Below are positions 1 through 10,978 of a stretch of DNA of 64,000 nucleotides, one piece after another (position 1 is the first letter of the stretch; each line of letters begins with the position of its first letter). The notes under the pieces are model-generated. The model was not told the DNA's origin. It worked only from the letters and a program-made list of their open reading frames with translations, and made no database searches. Location: positions 74,384,427-74,448,426 of the forward strand of contig OZ034968.1 of assembly GCA_964030785.1 (NCBI GenBank), written 5' to 3'. The DNA is from Siderastrea siderea. Its lineage: Eukaryota; Cnidaria; Anthozoa; Scleractinia; Rhizangiidae. A program made the position numbers and the translations under genes.

Positions 1-1098
1 GAGGCGATTACCGCGCGTTGGTATTGTAGTCTCACAAGCTTGAGGACGAGCCATGGAAAAGGAGGAAAAAACTTTACATTGTATTTGACTTACTAGTGAC
101 ACAAATGCTTACCACGAGAAAACTGAAGTTTAAACAGAGTCCTTGGGCTTTTATAGCCAGACATAGAACAACGAGTTCAGCCAATAGAAAAATACGTACT
201 AAACTGTAGCCAGACAGCACGCAGTAAAACTACATCAATGAATGGAACGTTCATGGCCTTAGGCCAACCAAATCTAGTGAAAGAAAACTAACCAGACAGA
301 GTTGCAACACTGGAAAATAATATGCGAATGTTCAGAATGCTAGGAAAGGTAAAGTACATTGTTGCCCCTAGACCACCCTGGTGCATAAGCATTGTCACGT
401 TCCATTAACTGCGTTTTACAGTAGGTGCTGTAAAACTTTCTTTATTACTCTTGTACAAAATTATAGGCTGATAGCCTTTTCCAAAACTGATACAATAATA
501 TTGTCAAAATGGTCTGTGGTCATTGCCCAAGGTAGACTTAATTATGGGGGACTTCATTGTAGGTTTTTAAACAGAAGCAACACCTCTTGTCAAAAATTTG
601 CAAAATTTAGCAGTTTAGGTGTAAAGCTTTTTTGACAATGTGCATGGAGCAGCCCTGTCAAACTGATGGCAGCCGGCAATTCTGCTGCCTACAGTCAATT
701 TATTATTTGCCTGTACTTCCCAAGGAACCTCCTAGCAAACAGAAATTCGAGACCGTACTACCCACTGCTCCTGTTATGTTGCTTGTTACCACAAATCATT
801 GTGACAGGGCTAGCAGAGACTAGGTATAGCTTCTCCAAGCACAAAAAAAAACTTACAAATGTTATTTGTTTGGCTGATCACTTACAGTAGTAAAGAGTTT
901 CTGAAGGATCAATGCAGTACTTCTGGAAAGTACGACTGTATGACTTTCTTTTTTACCTAGTATCAATTGATTTTTGTAGTTTCCACGTCTCTCTCTGCTT
1001 TATCAGGAGCCAAGTGTTAGAGAACCGGTGGGAGGGGTTGGATGAGTCACACAGGAGACTTGAAATTAATTACAAACGTTTTTTAAACTTTTTCTCAG
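1..1098. other. Upstream non-coding stretch, no gene recognised
   Basis: I see no supportable coding exon here. The short open frames lack splice context and show no resemblance to a known family. The stretch is probably intron of the alpha-catenin-like gene, because the exon beginning at 1099 opens directly behind an acceptor and not at a start codon, so the 5' part of that gene lies outside the window. Exons of poorly conserved sequence could have been missed. Confidence 0.5.
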
Positions 1099-4000
1099 AG
1101 ACGTGATGCTAGTGGAGTTGGTGAAGAGATTGAGGTTGAGGATACAGCAGCAGAGCTGTTTGCTGAAGCTCAGGCACGTGCCAGGGAACAAGCTGCCTAT
1201 GAACAACTCAAAGCCAGTGGTATGTGCTACTTACTGTATGGCGTGACATTTTTGAAGGTTCTAAATTTTACCTTTTTAGCATCTGCAAAGATGCTGCAAA
1301 ATTTTATATTCTGTCCAACTGTCAGAGGAATCCTTGACCCAGTCAAACGTTTTGTAAGCGACTACCCAAATTTCTGGGTACAGCTGTGAGGTGGTTGCCT
1401 CGGAGAGGTGGTTGCCTCGGAGAGGTGGTGAATTAGAGACGCCTTGAATACGGTGACTTTACTGGAACTGAAAAGAGATTTGGTGTCATGAAGAAGTTGT
1501 TGCTTAAGAGAGGTGTATGTGTTAATTCCAATTGTAGAGTAACCAAAACATTGTATAGTGTCAGCTATTAAACCTTGCTTTTGAAGACTATGCCATGGTG
1601 TAGAAAGTGTGGAAAAAACTATTGGTGTGTTCAGTGTTAATTGAAAAATGCTTCGGAGAGAGCAGGTCTCATAACTCTTTAAAACATTCTATATGTTTTT
1701 TACAGGTAAGGTGCAATTTGAAGTACGTGCCGAGGGTGGTGAAGACGAGGGAGGTATGGGAGTGTCCTCGATCAAGGTTAACGGAGTGGAGCACTGCCCC
1801 AAGAAAGTAGGACACAATGTGGTTGTTCTTGATCCAACGGGCGAAGTTGTTGCCGCCAAGAATTTCAACACGAATGCTGGGGAGGGCCTGGCTTTGGGAC
1901 AGTTCCTGGATCAGCTTCCTGAGGATCATGTGGTTCTTGTGGCTACCCAAGGTGTTCATGGCAGAGAACAGGGTAAGTATCACAGATGAATGTTAAACTA
2001 CAAATGGTTGTGTTCTGGACAAAACTCTGCAAGATTTTCTCCAAAATGAGTTATAGTATCATTCACATTGAAGTTCTGCCCTTGATATTGGGCAGGTAGA
2101 GTGCGGGCAGTCCCTTTTCCTGCCCAGGGATGGTCAAGTGAGGAGAATGGGAATGCTCGCGAAAGTCGGCTGCCGCATGTTCTTGCAATGAAGAGAACTT
2201 TTAAGCAAAAAATGTATCCCTTCTGCCAAAATAAACTAGAAATACTTGGCTTGCAAAAAAATGTACTAAGCCTGTTTCATTGCAAGTTATAACTCTTTGC
2301 TAAAATGCCTCATAAAAGGCTTTATCATAAATTAAAAGAAGATACAAAACAAACTTAATCAGTGTTAACACGGTTGTGACTTGAAGCAAGACTATGAAGG
2401 AATGAATAAAAAGTGGGCTACAGAAGTAAATGCACTGCTGGCGGTAGAGATGCAAACTGCAGCATAATTTTGTCCTGTTGTGAATTGAAAATAATCAAAT
2501 TGATGTGTACATTTGTTTGTGTTTCAGGTAATAATGTTGGTGCTGCTGTCCCAGCGCTGGAGCGTGTGGGAGCCCAGGGGCCTTTTGACCCAGGTTATCA
2601 TGGATCCTACGCTTTTTCAGGCTGCACAGGTCCTGCCCCACGATTTTACACCAGAGCTGAAGTGCGGCCCAGATACCATGGTCCTGCCATTGTTGCTCAG
2701 CTTATACCCACCCCAGCTGCTCAGAAAGGTCTGTTTAACAATTGTATTTTATTATGCTGCAAATGGTATGAATCGTGCATATTGTTATTAATTTGAAACC
2801 AGAAGACATAGATGGATATTTTAAATGTTGTCTTTTATTACTTGGGAGCTAAAGCGAGCACGACGACGGCGACATCGAGAACGGCACTAAACTAAAGGTT
2901 TAATTAGCAAAGTAGTGATGGAAATCGTCAACACAGGACCGCGAATTTCTCTTTTTCTTTCGTAACTTGAATGCTGTTCCTAGCAATTTAGTTTGTGAAT
3001 TATTCAGTCACATTCTACAAGTAGAACAAGTTGGAACAACCAAAGTACCTCAAGTAACTTGTTCGTGACTTCTTAAGCTTCGTAATATCAGCTTATGTCT
3101 AAGTGGTATTTCTAACACCATTGAACAAAGAATGACCATTAGCTAACATTTAAACCTTGTTTTCGGAGGATAGTAAAGCTTCTAAAATACAGTTGAATCC
3201 CGATAAATGTAACAGTCAGGGGAAGATAGGTCAAATTGACTAGCATAGTATCAGTCAAGTGTTGAAAGATGAAAAAATACTTAATACATAAGTTCCTTTT
3301 TCGTATCTCGGCAGGTTTGGTGAAAGTTGCTATTGTCGCTGAGGGAGAGGACGATCCAAAGGGAACAGGCCGAACATCAATCAAAGTCAATGGCATTGAG
3401 AGATCACCAATGATGCGAGGACACAATATAGTCATCCTGGACAGTGACAGAAACTTCATCATGGCGGCGAATTTTGACACAGCTGATCCTTCTAAGGGGG
3501 AGGGGGTGAAGATGGCTAAGTTCTTACAACAGCTTCCCCAGGAGAGGATAGTGCTGATTGGTACTCAGGGGTCCACTGGTAAGCCTTAGAGAGGGTTCTG
3601 CTATTGCTAAGAAAAGCGTACCGTAAATACTTGCAGATAAACCGAAACCCCTGTTTAGAAACCCAAATTTTTTTACTATGCAACTTGTAGTACCTGATCT
3701 TATATTTTTATTTGATTTTCTTTTCATTGTGTTGTGTACTTTTAGAACTCATGATGATGTCATTTGTAAATTTTAGGCACCTCAGTTAACGACGCTAAGG
3801 AGGCACTTTATGAGTTAGGTGCAACGGGAAATGTTCACCCTGGGTTCCATGGTTCATGGGCCTTTGTGGGTTACACGGGTCCCGAGCCAGTCAAATGGGC
3901 CAAGGTGATAAGCCAGCCACGGTACAAGGGACCTGCTGTTATTGAGGAAATGATAACCAGTCCATCAGCAGAGGCAGAAATAAGTAAGTAATCTATCAGT

Positions 4001-7000
4001 CTGATATCAGCCGGTTCGAGATGCAGGGGTTTCAACGCTTTTCCGAGATTTTTTTAACAATTTCTGTCACTTTTTAAACGAACTCTTAAACAAGCACATA
4101 CTGAAGTTAAGGATTGTATTTCAACCGCTTAACTCGTGATAACTGTTAAAATTACAACCTCACGTTGTCAGCAACCCCGGATAGTGAAATTAAGGACCGA
4201 TAGGGCAAAAAAGTGTGTTAATGCTTCCAGTTTCAGTTTTCTCTCATTCGTGGGGATCTAGCTCGTTAGAGACCTACTTACAAGAAACTGTACCATCAAC
4301 CCGTATTTATCTTAACTGTGGTGTTTCCCATTTTCCACAGCTGCCATGAATGCTACTGAATCCGAGTATGAACCAGTGTCTGATTACGAGGGAGAAGGAG
4401 CAGTGTCTGATTACGAAGCGCGATCAGAGTTTGACGACACTGATGAATGGGATAAGGACAAGAGCATGTCAAAGAGAAGTGCTAGGGTAGGATTTCACTG
4501 TAACTGCAACAATGACAAAAAGATGTGTGTCACGATGTTCCTCTGTAATTTGTCATTATGTATCCTATTTCACATCGATTACATAACATCGACGGAGAGT
4601 TTTTGTTTGTTTGTTTGTTTTTATGATACACTATATCTCAAGTTTAGTTTTTAATGATCATATTTGTTTTTATTTTTTGCTGACTGATTCTTTGTACTTC
4701 ACCAGTCACTTATGAGAGCTCTGCCAGAAGAGGAGAAAGCTAAGATTGAACAATTGACTGAAGGACTGAAGCTAGAGAAGAGAAAGCTGGAAAGAGAGTT
4801 GACGAAATGGGATGAGAGTGGAAACGACATTATTATCCTCGCAAAGAAGATGTGCATGATGATGATGGAAATGTCTGATTTCACAAGGTGAGGTTTTGTA
4901 TTTGACCTCACAGAAGTCAAGTTTGAATGAATAATTCAAAACTGCAAAGAAGGATTTAAAATAAGTTGCGAAGTTCCGAATTTCCATCAAAGTTTTTCCA
5001 TTGCAATTTCATTGAAACTGACGAAAAAATTTGGAGACGGGCAGCCTGCTTTCGCGCGTGTTTGCCTGTCTTTTTCGCTCAATTAGACCAACGATGGGAG
5101 GAGGGGTCTGCCCGTAATTTGCAACAAGTACCACGAAAATGGGTCGTTTGGCCAAAAATCTTCATTTACTCCGCTTTTGCACCAAACCCAATAAAAATTG
5201 CTGTTGAAATGTGTAAACTGGAGATTGTGCAGGAGTCGATCCTCTATGAGTGCTTCTAAGGGCTGAAAGTAGCAGATCATGTTGACATCGAAATCGAGCC
5301 ACTCACAATTTCATTACAGTCATTCTCATCTTTGCTTGTGATCCTGATTACAGGGGAACTGGACCTTTAAAAACAACGATGGATGTGATCGATGCTGCAA
5401 AGGTATGACAACCGATCTATGGTACCTGAACAGATAGTAACTCAGCCTCAGTGTTCTTCCATTTCATTCATCTTGTTTCGTGATTTTATTGGTGTTTAGT
5501 AAAAGCAATACAAAACAAATCAAATCAAGTTGTGCTTATTGCTTCTTCTTTATCTCAGAGAATTGCCAAGGCTGGAGCAAAGATGAACCAAAAGGCTTCA
5601 GAAATAGCACAGAGGGTAAGCTCGGTTTGATTTCCTTTTTGAAGTGAATTCGCGGATGGCTTGCAAGGGCCGTCAGTTTGCGTACAGGCTGTCCTCCCGA
5701 GACTAAGCAGCAACTTCAGACGTTAACTTGGGCGTAAACTTTACATCAGTTGCGGCAGTTTGGACGTACGTAGACGTGCGACGTGCGCCAGACGTGAAAT
5801 CTAAGCCCAGTAGGAAGTACAGTAGGCCTACAGGGCCGTAGCTCCAACCGCCGTCGTCTTATTGCTCCAAATAGTGTTATTTTTGGATTAATTTTGGTTT
5901 GTTGAGTTTATGTAACAAAACCGTTTTGTTTTACTCATAAAAGTTAACCACTTGGTGCATTTCACTGTCCGGAAATTTGACGGCTTTCTCTTTGCCTTTG
6001 TAGCTGACACATTCTTAAAACAGCTTGCACGAAGTGCGAAGCTGCTGTATGCAAATGTGAAGTCACCCTTTATAAAAGACTCCCTAACGTCCAGCCAGTG
6101 CAACCCATTCTAACCTCAGGCGTACGTTCAACGTAGACGAGACTAATTTCGTACGATGAACGTCCGACATAACGGTCGGTCTTACGCAACTTTTATGCAA
6201 CCAACCGTTGGAACCTCTCCTTGAATTGTGCTTAATTAATCCTCCTGGAAGCACGAAGTTTAATTATAAGTACTCACTTGTGAGTCACACATTTCTAAGT
6301 TGCTGTCTGTTTTTACCAGTGTCCTGATTCAACCTCCAAGAATGACCTTCTAGCGTACATACAGCGAATTGCGCTCTACTCTCACCAGCTGACCATCACA
6401 GCACGAGTCAAGGCTGATGTACAAATGATCAGTGGTGAACTTGTTGTGTCTGGGGTAAGTTGCTCTTTGGTAACGGTGTGATATGAATTTTTTTGCGGGA
6501 GTTTTTCTTTGCGAATTTGCAGTTTGGTTTTGTTCTTGTTGTTAAAGTGTTTTTTTTTTTTTTTTTAATCCAACTTATTAGAACGTTTGATGGCATTGAA
6601 ACGTTGTTCAATAGTCAGAGTTGTTTAACATCATTCAAAGGGGATTCAAAACGCGTTTCACTTGTCGAATTCAACAACGTTGAACTGTGTTGAATAGAAA
6701 TGTTAAGTTAGTTTGGCCGGGGCCCTTACGTCCGTGAACGTAATTCTGATGAACATATTGGAGAAATTCTGTTTGACATCAATGGAGAAACCATATGTAT
6801 GTACCCAGAGTTTCAAAAGAGCATAACAAGCTTTAACAATAAAGACATGTAGATACGAACTTTTAATCTGTTAATTTTTCATTGGAAATCACTGATTATT
6901 TAGCACAATTGTAAATTTGTCGGCCTAGAAACATGTACCGTATACGTTCCGTGTTTTTAACAATTATTCCACTCACGCTTGTTGGATATAAGATGGTAGA

Positions 7001-7035
7001 TAGCCAACGAGGCGCGCAGCGCCGAGTTTGCTGTA

Positions 7036-7072
<37 letters not shown>

Positions 7073-8858
7073 TTTTACTAAAAACTATTGCGAAGTAATG
7101 CTAATTGTTTTGTTAATAACAACCACGAAATATCGCTAAATTGCGTTAAAAAAGACCGGAAGATGCAGAGCATGGTATAATGGCTCAGATACTATGGCTG
7201 CTGAGCCAATCAAAACTCTACAATTGCATTACACCATGATCCAGTTTTTTGTAAATAAGTTTGGGAAATGTCGACCTCGCTTAATTCATGTCTGTGTATT
7301 TCTTTCCAGTTGGACAGTGCTACATCTCTAATCACAGCTGCCAAGAATCTCATGAACGCTGTTATTTCAACAGTCAAGGCCTCCTATGTTGCCAATACTA
7401 AGGTAAGACTGCAGACAATGCTAAAGTAATATTGTAAACAAGTTTGCCTCCTACCATGCTGGGAGATTAATTTTCGTGCATCTTTTTGTGATCCCCCTTC
7501 GGTTCCCAACCAGCGTTTTCAACCAGAATTTGTCGTAAAAAAACTTCCATTTACAGTTCTAACTGTTTACTTTTATCGCCATTTGCCTGAGATTCCTTTT
7601 GAAACAATAAGTCTACTATTTTTATTTTATTTTTTTTCTTTCCGTAGCACAAGTCAGGGGAAGCCAAAGTAAGTTGCTATTTGAGTTATTAAGAGCAAAA
7701 TAATCTCACTGAATTATCATAAAATAGTCATTAAGCGTGAAAGTTCAATAATATCAATCGTACCATAGTTAATAAAAGAATCTGGTTATGAAGCTCAGCA
7801 AAGTCCTTTGTTTTATGTTTTTGTTACCGTTTTTAGCCTTGACGGTGCACAAACAACAATAGGTTTTGAATTTTGCATGAGCGACGAACCAATAAAAATG
7901 TCACTGTTAAGTTATTCAGCCATAGTGTGTGATCGTACTTTCGTAGAACTTTCAACATAAATTGCAGCACCTTTGTTATGGCCTTTGAAACTTGCAAGGT
8001 TTCATAACCAGTCCCTCGAGTAACTATGATCGTACACAATTAATTTCATTGATGCGAGAACTTTGTTTTAGCCGTTGCTGAGGTACGTTTTTTTTTATTA
8101 CGGAAAATCTTGTTCAATAATATGGCGAGGCTGTCGGGACTGTGAGTTCATTTGAGCAAAAGTGACCTTTCTTAGCCTTTCATTGGTGGTGTCTTAATTT
8201 TTTAGCTGTGTCTTAAGGACTTTTTTTCCACTATTGTACATTGTTTTACTTCAGCTTACATTAAAGGTTTTAATCTTCGGTCGATTTTCCCGGTTGACTT
8301 AACTTCTGTCGATCTCCAACAGAACTTGTCCAAAAGTAATTAACAACGGACCGTCTCGACTTCCTGTAGTCTGCGCGCAGACGTCTCCTACTTATTTTGC
8401 TTCAAAGGAAATAGCAGACGTCTGCACGCAGGCTAGAGTTCCTGATGATTCGCTGAACCTGTAAAACGTCTCAAGCGATATTTTAAAGAATCACAACTGA
8501 TCTGCTGCCACAGCCATCGAAGAGACCTTTTCATAGCTCAGCTTATAGAGAATCTTACGGACAATACGGAGAACGGGAGCAAATCCTGCGCTGAAGATTT
8601 GAAGCATTGTTTTAGGCTTAATTTACAGTCTTGTTAATCATTACGTTGATCTTTTTTCTTTTTGTTTCATTCTTTCCCTAGACTTCCACTATAACTTGGC
8701 GCATGCGTGCCCCGGAAAAGAAACCTCTTGTCAACCTCGAAAAGGACGACCGCGTTCCCCAATTACAGCGGGCGGAGAAAGTCAAACAGGAGTCGCCGAT
8801 TCAAGTTCTTTCTGAATTTGACACTTCCGAGGTGAAGCGACAACCTGACTTCTATTAG
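1099..8858 (+). CDS. Alpha-catenin-like protein with two ILEI/FAM3-type domains (3' part of gene)
   Basis: Thirteen exons join in one frame: 1099-1219, 1706-1972, 2528-2728, 3315-3578, 3777-3983, 4341-4486, 4706-4887, 5354-5402, 5559-5615, 6320-6454, 7310-7402, the microexon 7648-7668, and 8682-8858 ending in TAG. They encode 639 residues; the N-terminal part is off-window. The first visible exon is a charged, Ala/Glu-rich helix-like linker. Two ILEI-type domains follow (SSIKVNG/TSIKVNG, GHNVVVLDP/GHNIVILDS, LPEDHVVLVATQG/LPQERIVLIGTQG). Next comes an acidic Ser/Asp/Glu linker, then a typical alpha-catenin C-terminal region: KWDESGNDIIILAKKMCM, KNDLLAYIQRIALY, GELVVSGLDSA, LMNAVISTVKASYVA, and the hallmark tail WRMRAPEKKPLV. 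Alpha-catenins link cadherin/beta-catenin to F-actin at adherens junctions, and this C-terminal bundle binds actin. The alpha-catenin call is strong; the ILEI call rests on motif resemblance. Most splice sites are GTRAG-type. Confidence 0.88.
1388..1428. repeat. Short tandem duplication in intron
   Basis: A motif reading gaggtggttgcctcg is repeated back to back in the intron between the linker exon and ILEI module 1. Confidence 0.6.
1706..2728 (+). other. ILEI/FAM3-type domain module 1 (two exons)
   Basis: Exons 1706-1972 (267 nt) and 2528-2728 (201 nt) encode about 156 residues matching the ILEI (FAM3/PANDER, GG) pattern. There is a beta strand with SIKVNG, then GHNVVVLDP, a variable strand ending FNT, a helix, LPEDHVVLVATQG, and a second half with GYHGSYAFSG where FAM3 proteins have a similar aromatic, Gly-rich strand. 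All three intron boundaries (entry, internal, exit) are phase 1. Unlike secreted FAM3 proteins, no conserved Cys pairs are evident. Confidence 0.7.
3315..3983 (+). other. ILEI/FAM3-type domain module 2 (two exons)
   Basis: Exons 3315-3578 (264 nt) and 3777-3983 (207 nt) repeat the architecture of module 1, with the internal intron at the equivalent place and phase 1 at every boundary. Key matches are TSIKVNG, RGHNIVILDS, NFDT, LPQERIVLIGTQG and GFHGSWAFVGYTGPEP. The second halves of both modules end with a similar RYxGPA(I/V) motif that is not part of the ILEI fold as I know it, so the duplicated unit is a little larger than the core domain. Confidence 0.7.
6959..7074. mobile_element. MITE-like inverted repeat
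   Basis: Two arms of about 36 bp (starting AACAATTATTCCACTC and ending as its near-complement GAGTGGAATAATTGTT) flank a short GC-rich core. The element lies inside an intron of the alpha-catenin-like gene. Its size and symmetry fit a miniature inverted-repeat transposable element or a simple palindrome. Family unknown. Confidence 0.6.
8367..8435. mobile_element. TAGCCTG-type MITE, 69 bp
   Basis: The ends are TAGTCTGCGCGCAGACGTCT and the complement of TAGCCTGCGTGCAGACGTCT. The flanks are GACTTCCTG (8358-8366) and GAGTTCCTG (8436-8444), a 9-bp duplication with one mismatch. A 9-bp duplication suggests a Mutator-like superfamily origin (inference). Two longer relatives occur at 28582 and 54380. 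Confidence 0.7.
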
Positions 8859-9835
8859 ACTGCAATCTCTTTATGACCAGGCCTACGACAGCAGCGCATG
8901 ATGGCAAGCCCTTGGTGTCCAATTGACGAACCGTTATCTTGGAAGTGAAGACCTGTCTTCAAGTTGTTTGTGTGGATTGGAAGTGCATTCCTTGTAGATA
9001 TTTGTTGCACTTTATTAGAAAGATTTTTAGGTTCTTTGCCGAACGAAAAAAGTTGCGAGATTTGAAAAGGATGTGAAAAGTTTCTGTTTATTCTGCAGGG
9101 TTCAGAATTTTTATTATATACTTTAAGTGCGTGATAAGTTAGGGGACAGGTGTTCATCGATTTGATTTGATGTCGTGCAAGAAATTATTATTAGCGTATT
9201 ATTTAAGAAACTGTTACTAGGGTTTGGTCCGAAGTGTGTGTTATTTTTAGAGCTAATGAAACAAGCTCTGTGAAGTTGTAAATACAACACATTGCGACCG
9301 TAGCTTGCTGATTACTTGTTGTAGTGCTGTTTGCCGTAAGCTTGCTCAACCTTTTCTTCTATAAAACTTTGGTTAAAACTTGGATCACCATCCAAATAAG
9401 AGCTTATGAGCGGTTCTTCTCTTTGCTGCTGGCCATATTTCCTGTGTGGAAATTATACAATTTTTGCCGCATTTCTACTTCAGCATTTTTAGGAGGCAGA
9501 GACCTAAAGGGTCTTAGAAAATAATAGGTGATAATTTAAGTATTAGAACAAGAACCGCGGTTATTTGTTTGCCACATTAAAGTCAGTAGTATTTTTGTAA
9601 TTAGGTAGATTACTTATGAATATTGCACAAAATGTCTATTTCACAGTAGATATAAGTAGAGCTTTCGCTGATTGGAAAACAAAAAACAAACAAAAAGATT
9701 AAATTCACACTTGGTGTTTAGTGCTTTGAAATTTCACTGTATTGCGACAACCACTGACAGAAACAACAAGTACGTCAGTGCATATTGTGATTTCAAGCAG
9801 AACCTTTTGAGAAATAAAGTGTAAAAAACGACTTG
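8859..9835 (+). other. 3' UTR of the alpha-catenin-like gene
   Basis: This runs from the TAG stop to the AATAAA at 9813. No further coding signal was seen, and the sequence is AT-rich with T-rich runs. Confidence 0.6.
9813..9818 (+). terminator. Poly(A) signal of the alpha-catenin-like gene
   Basis: A canonical AATAAA lies about 955 bp after the stop, followed by G/T-rich sequence (gcgtttgttgtactgtc) that suits a downstream element. Confidence 0.6.
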
Positions 9836-9852
9836 CGTTTGTTGTACTGTCT

Positions 9853-9858
9853 TTTATT
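9853..9858 (-). terminator. Poly(A) signal of the LMAN2-like gene
   Basis: On the minus strand this reads AATAAA, about 1.1 kb after the stop of the lectin gene. It lies only 35 bp from the opposing poly(A) signal at 9813, so the two transcripts probably end within a few bases of each other or overlap. Other minus-strand signals nearer the stop were not seen. Confidence 0.45.
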
Positions 9859-9859
9859 A

Positions 9860-10978
9860 ACAACTTACAAAAGCATACAGGTATGTAGTTCTACTGTACT
9901 GTATTCTGCCAAGCAGCTGAAGAATTGTTTCAAAGCAAATGTAAAATTTTGAGAACAACTTAGAAGCCAAGCGCTTCTCACATTACTTCTCAAAACAGTA
10001 AGGCCTTTTTATCACTCGAGGCAAGTGCCTGCGTTCGTTTATTTTCGCTTGACGCTTGTAAAAAAAAAACCTGGCGTAACCTGGCGGTACCTAATTGTTT
10101 AAGTCACCCAAGAATTTTTTGCCAGTCATTTTCAGCAAAGCTTGTTGCTCCCGACATGCCAAACTAGTATACGATGCCGGAAAGAGCACGCATAAAGTAG
10201 GTTGAATCATTTTCGCATGGAATGTTCACGTTTGCAACAGCCGTACTCTGGTTATAGGTTTAATTCAGACTCGTTTCCAGTCGCTGCAATAGATCGCATT
10301 GGATTGTGGGAAGCCCGATCTCAAATCTCCTTCACGCACAGGTGATTTCGCGAAATTTCTATTGTGCACCAGAGTTGATGATTAATAAGAGCTGGTAACG
10401 AGCCTGAATTTCAGTCACAAACACAACTGCATTCTAAACATGGTGTATTAGAAAGCAGGTTTTACGTGAAAGTGTCAGTGTTCCCAATCAGTGAATTACC
10501 TGTGATTTGCCAGAAGTTTTTGACAATAAAGTTGATGATGATGATGACAAGGCAAAGGCGCACCAGACCAAAAAATTAATTCATCTTGCTGTTTGAAACT
10601 GCACCCTACTTCTACAAGGAACTGCCATGGCCTCCAGCCGGCGCAAGCGCTAAAGTGTCACTACTTTTAATTATTTCGCATACTGTGGTGGGTTCAACTG
10701 TCCAATCACAATTGAAGGGTAGCTTGTGGGAAACCAATTGGCTTTGAGTTGGTTTCCTTAAAGCTCTCTTCAAATTCTGTTTGGATAGTTATCTCACGAA
10801 AGAACGCGCGCCAAAGGTTAACGTCAATGGTGGTCACACTTTAGTGCGTCGCGTTGTAAAACATTTTCCCTTCACATGTTATGATAATTGTTCAAAATAT
10901 TGCCTAATTGTTCGACCTCCCACACGGCATCAATTTACTTGGTGATCAGTCACTGTTTCTCGGAGGTTGACGCAGTGT
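9860..10978 (-). other. Probable 3' UTR of the LMAN2-like gene
   Basis: No gene is seen here. The stretch includes a short GAT run near 10533. It is assigned as 3' UTR by position only. Confidence 0.4.
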
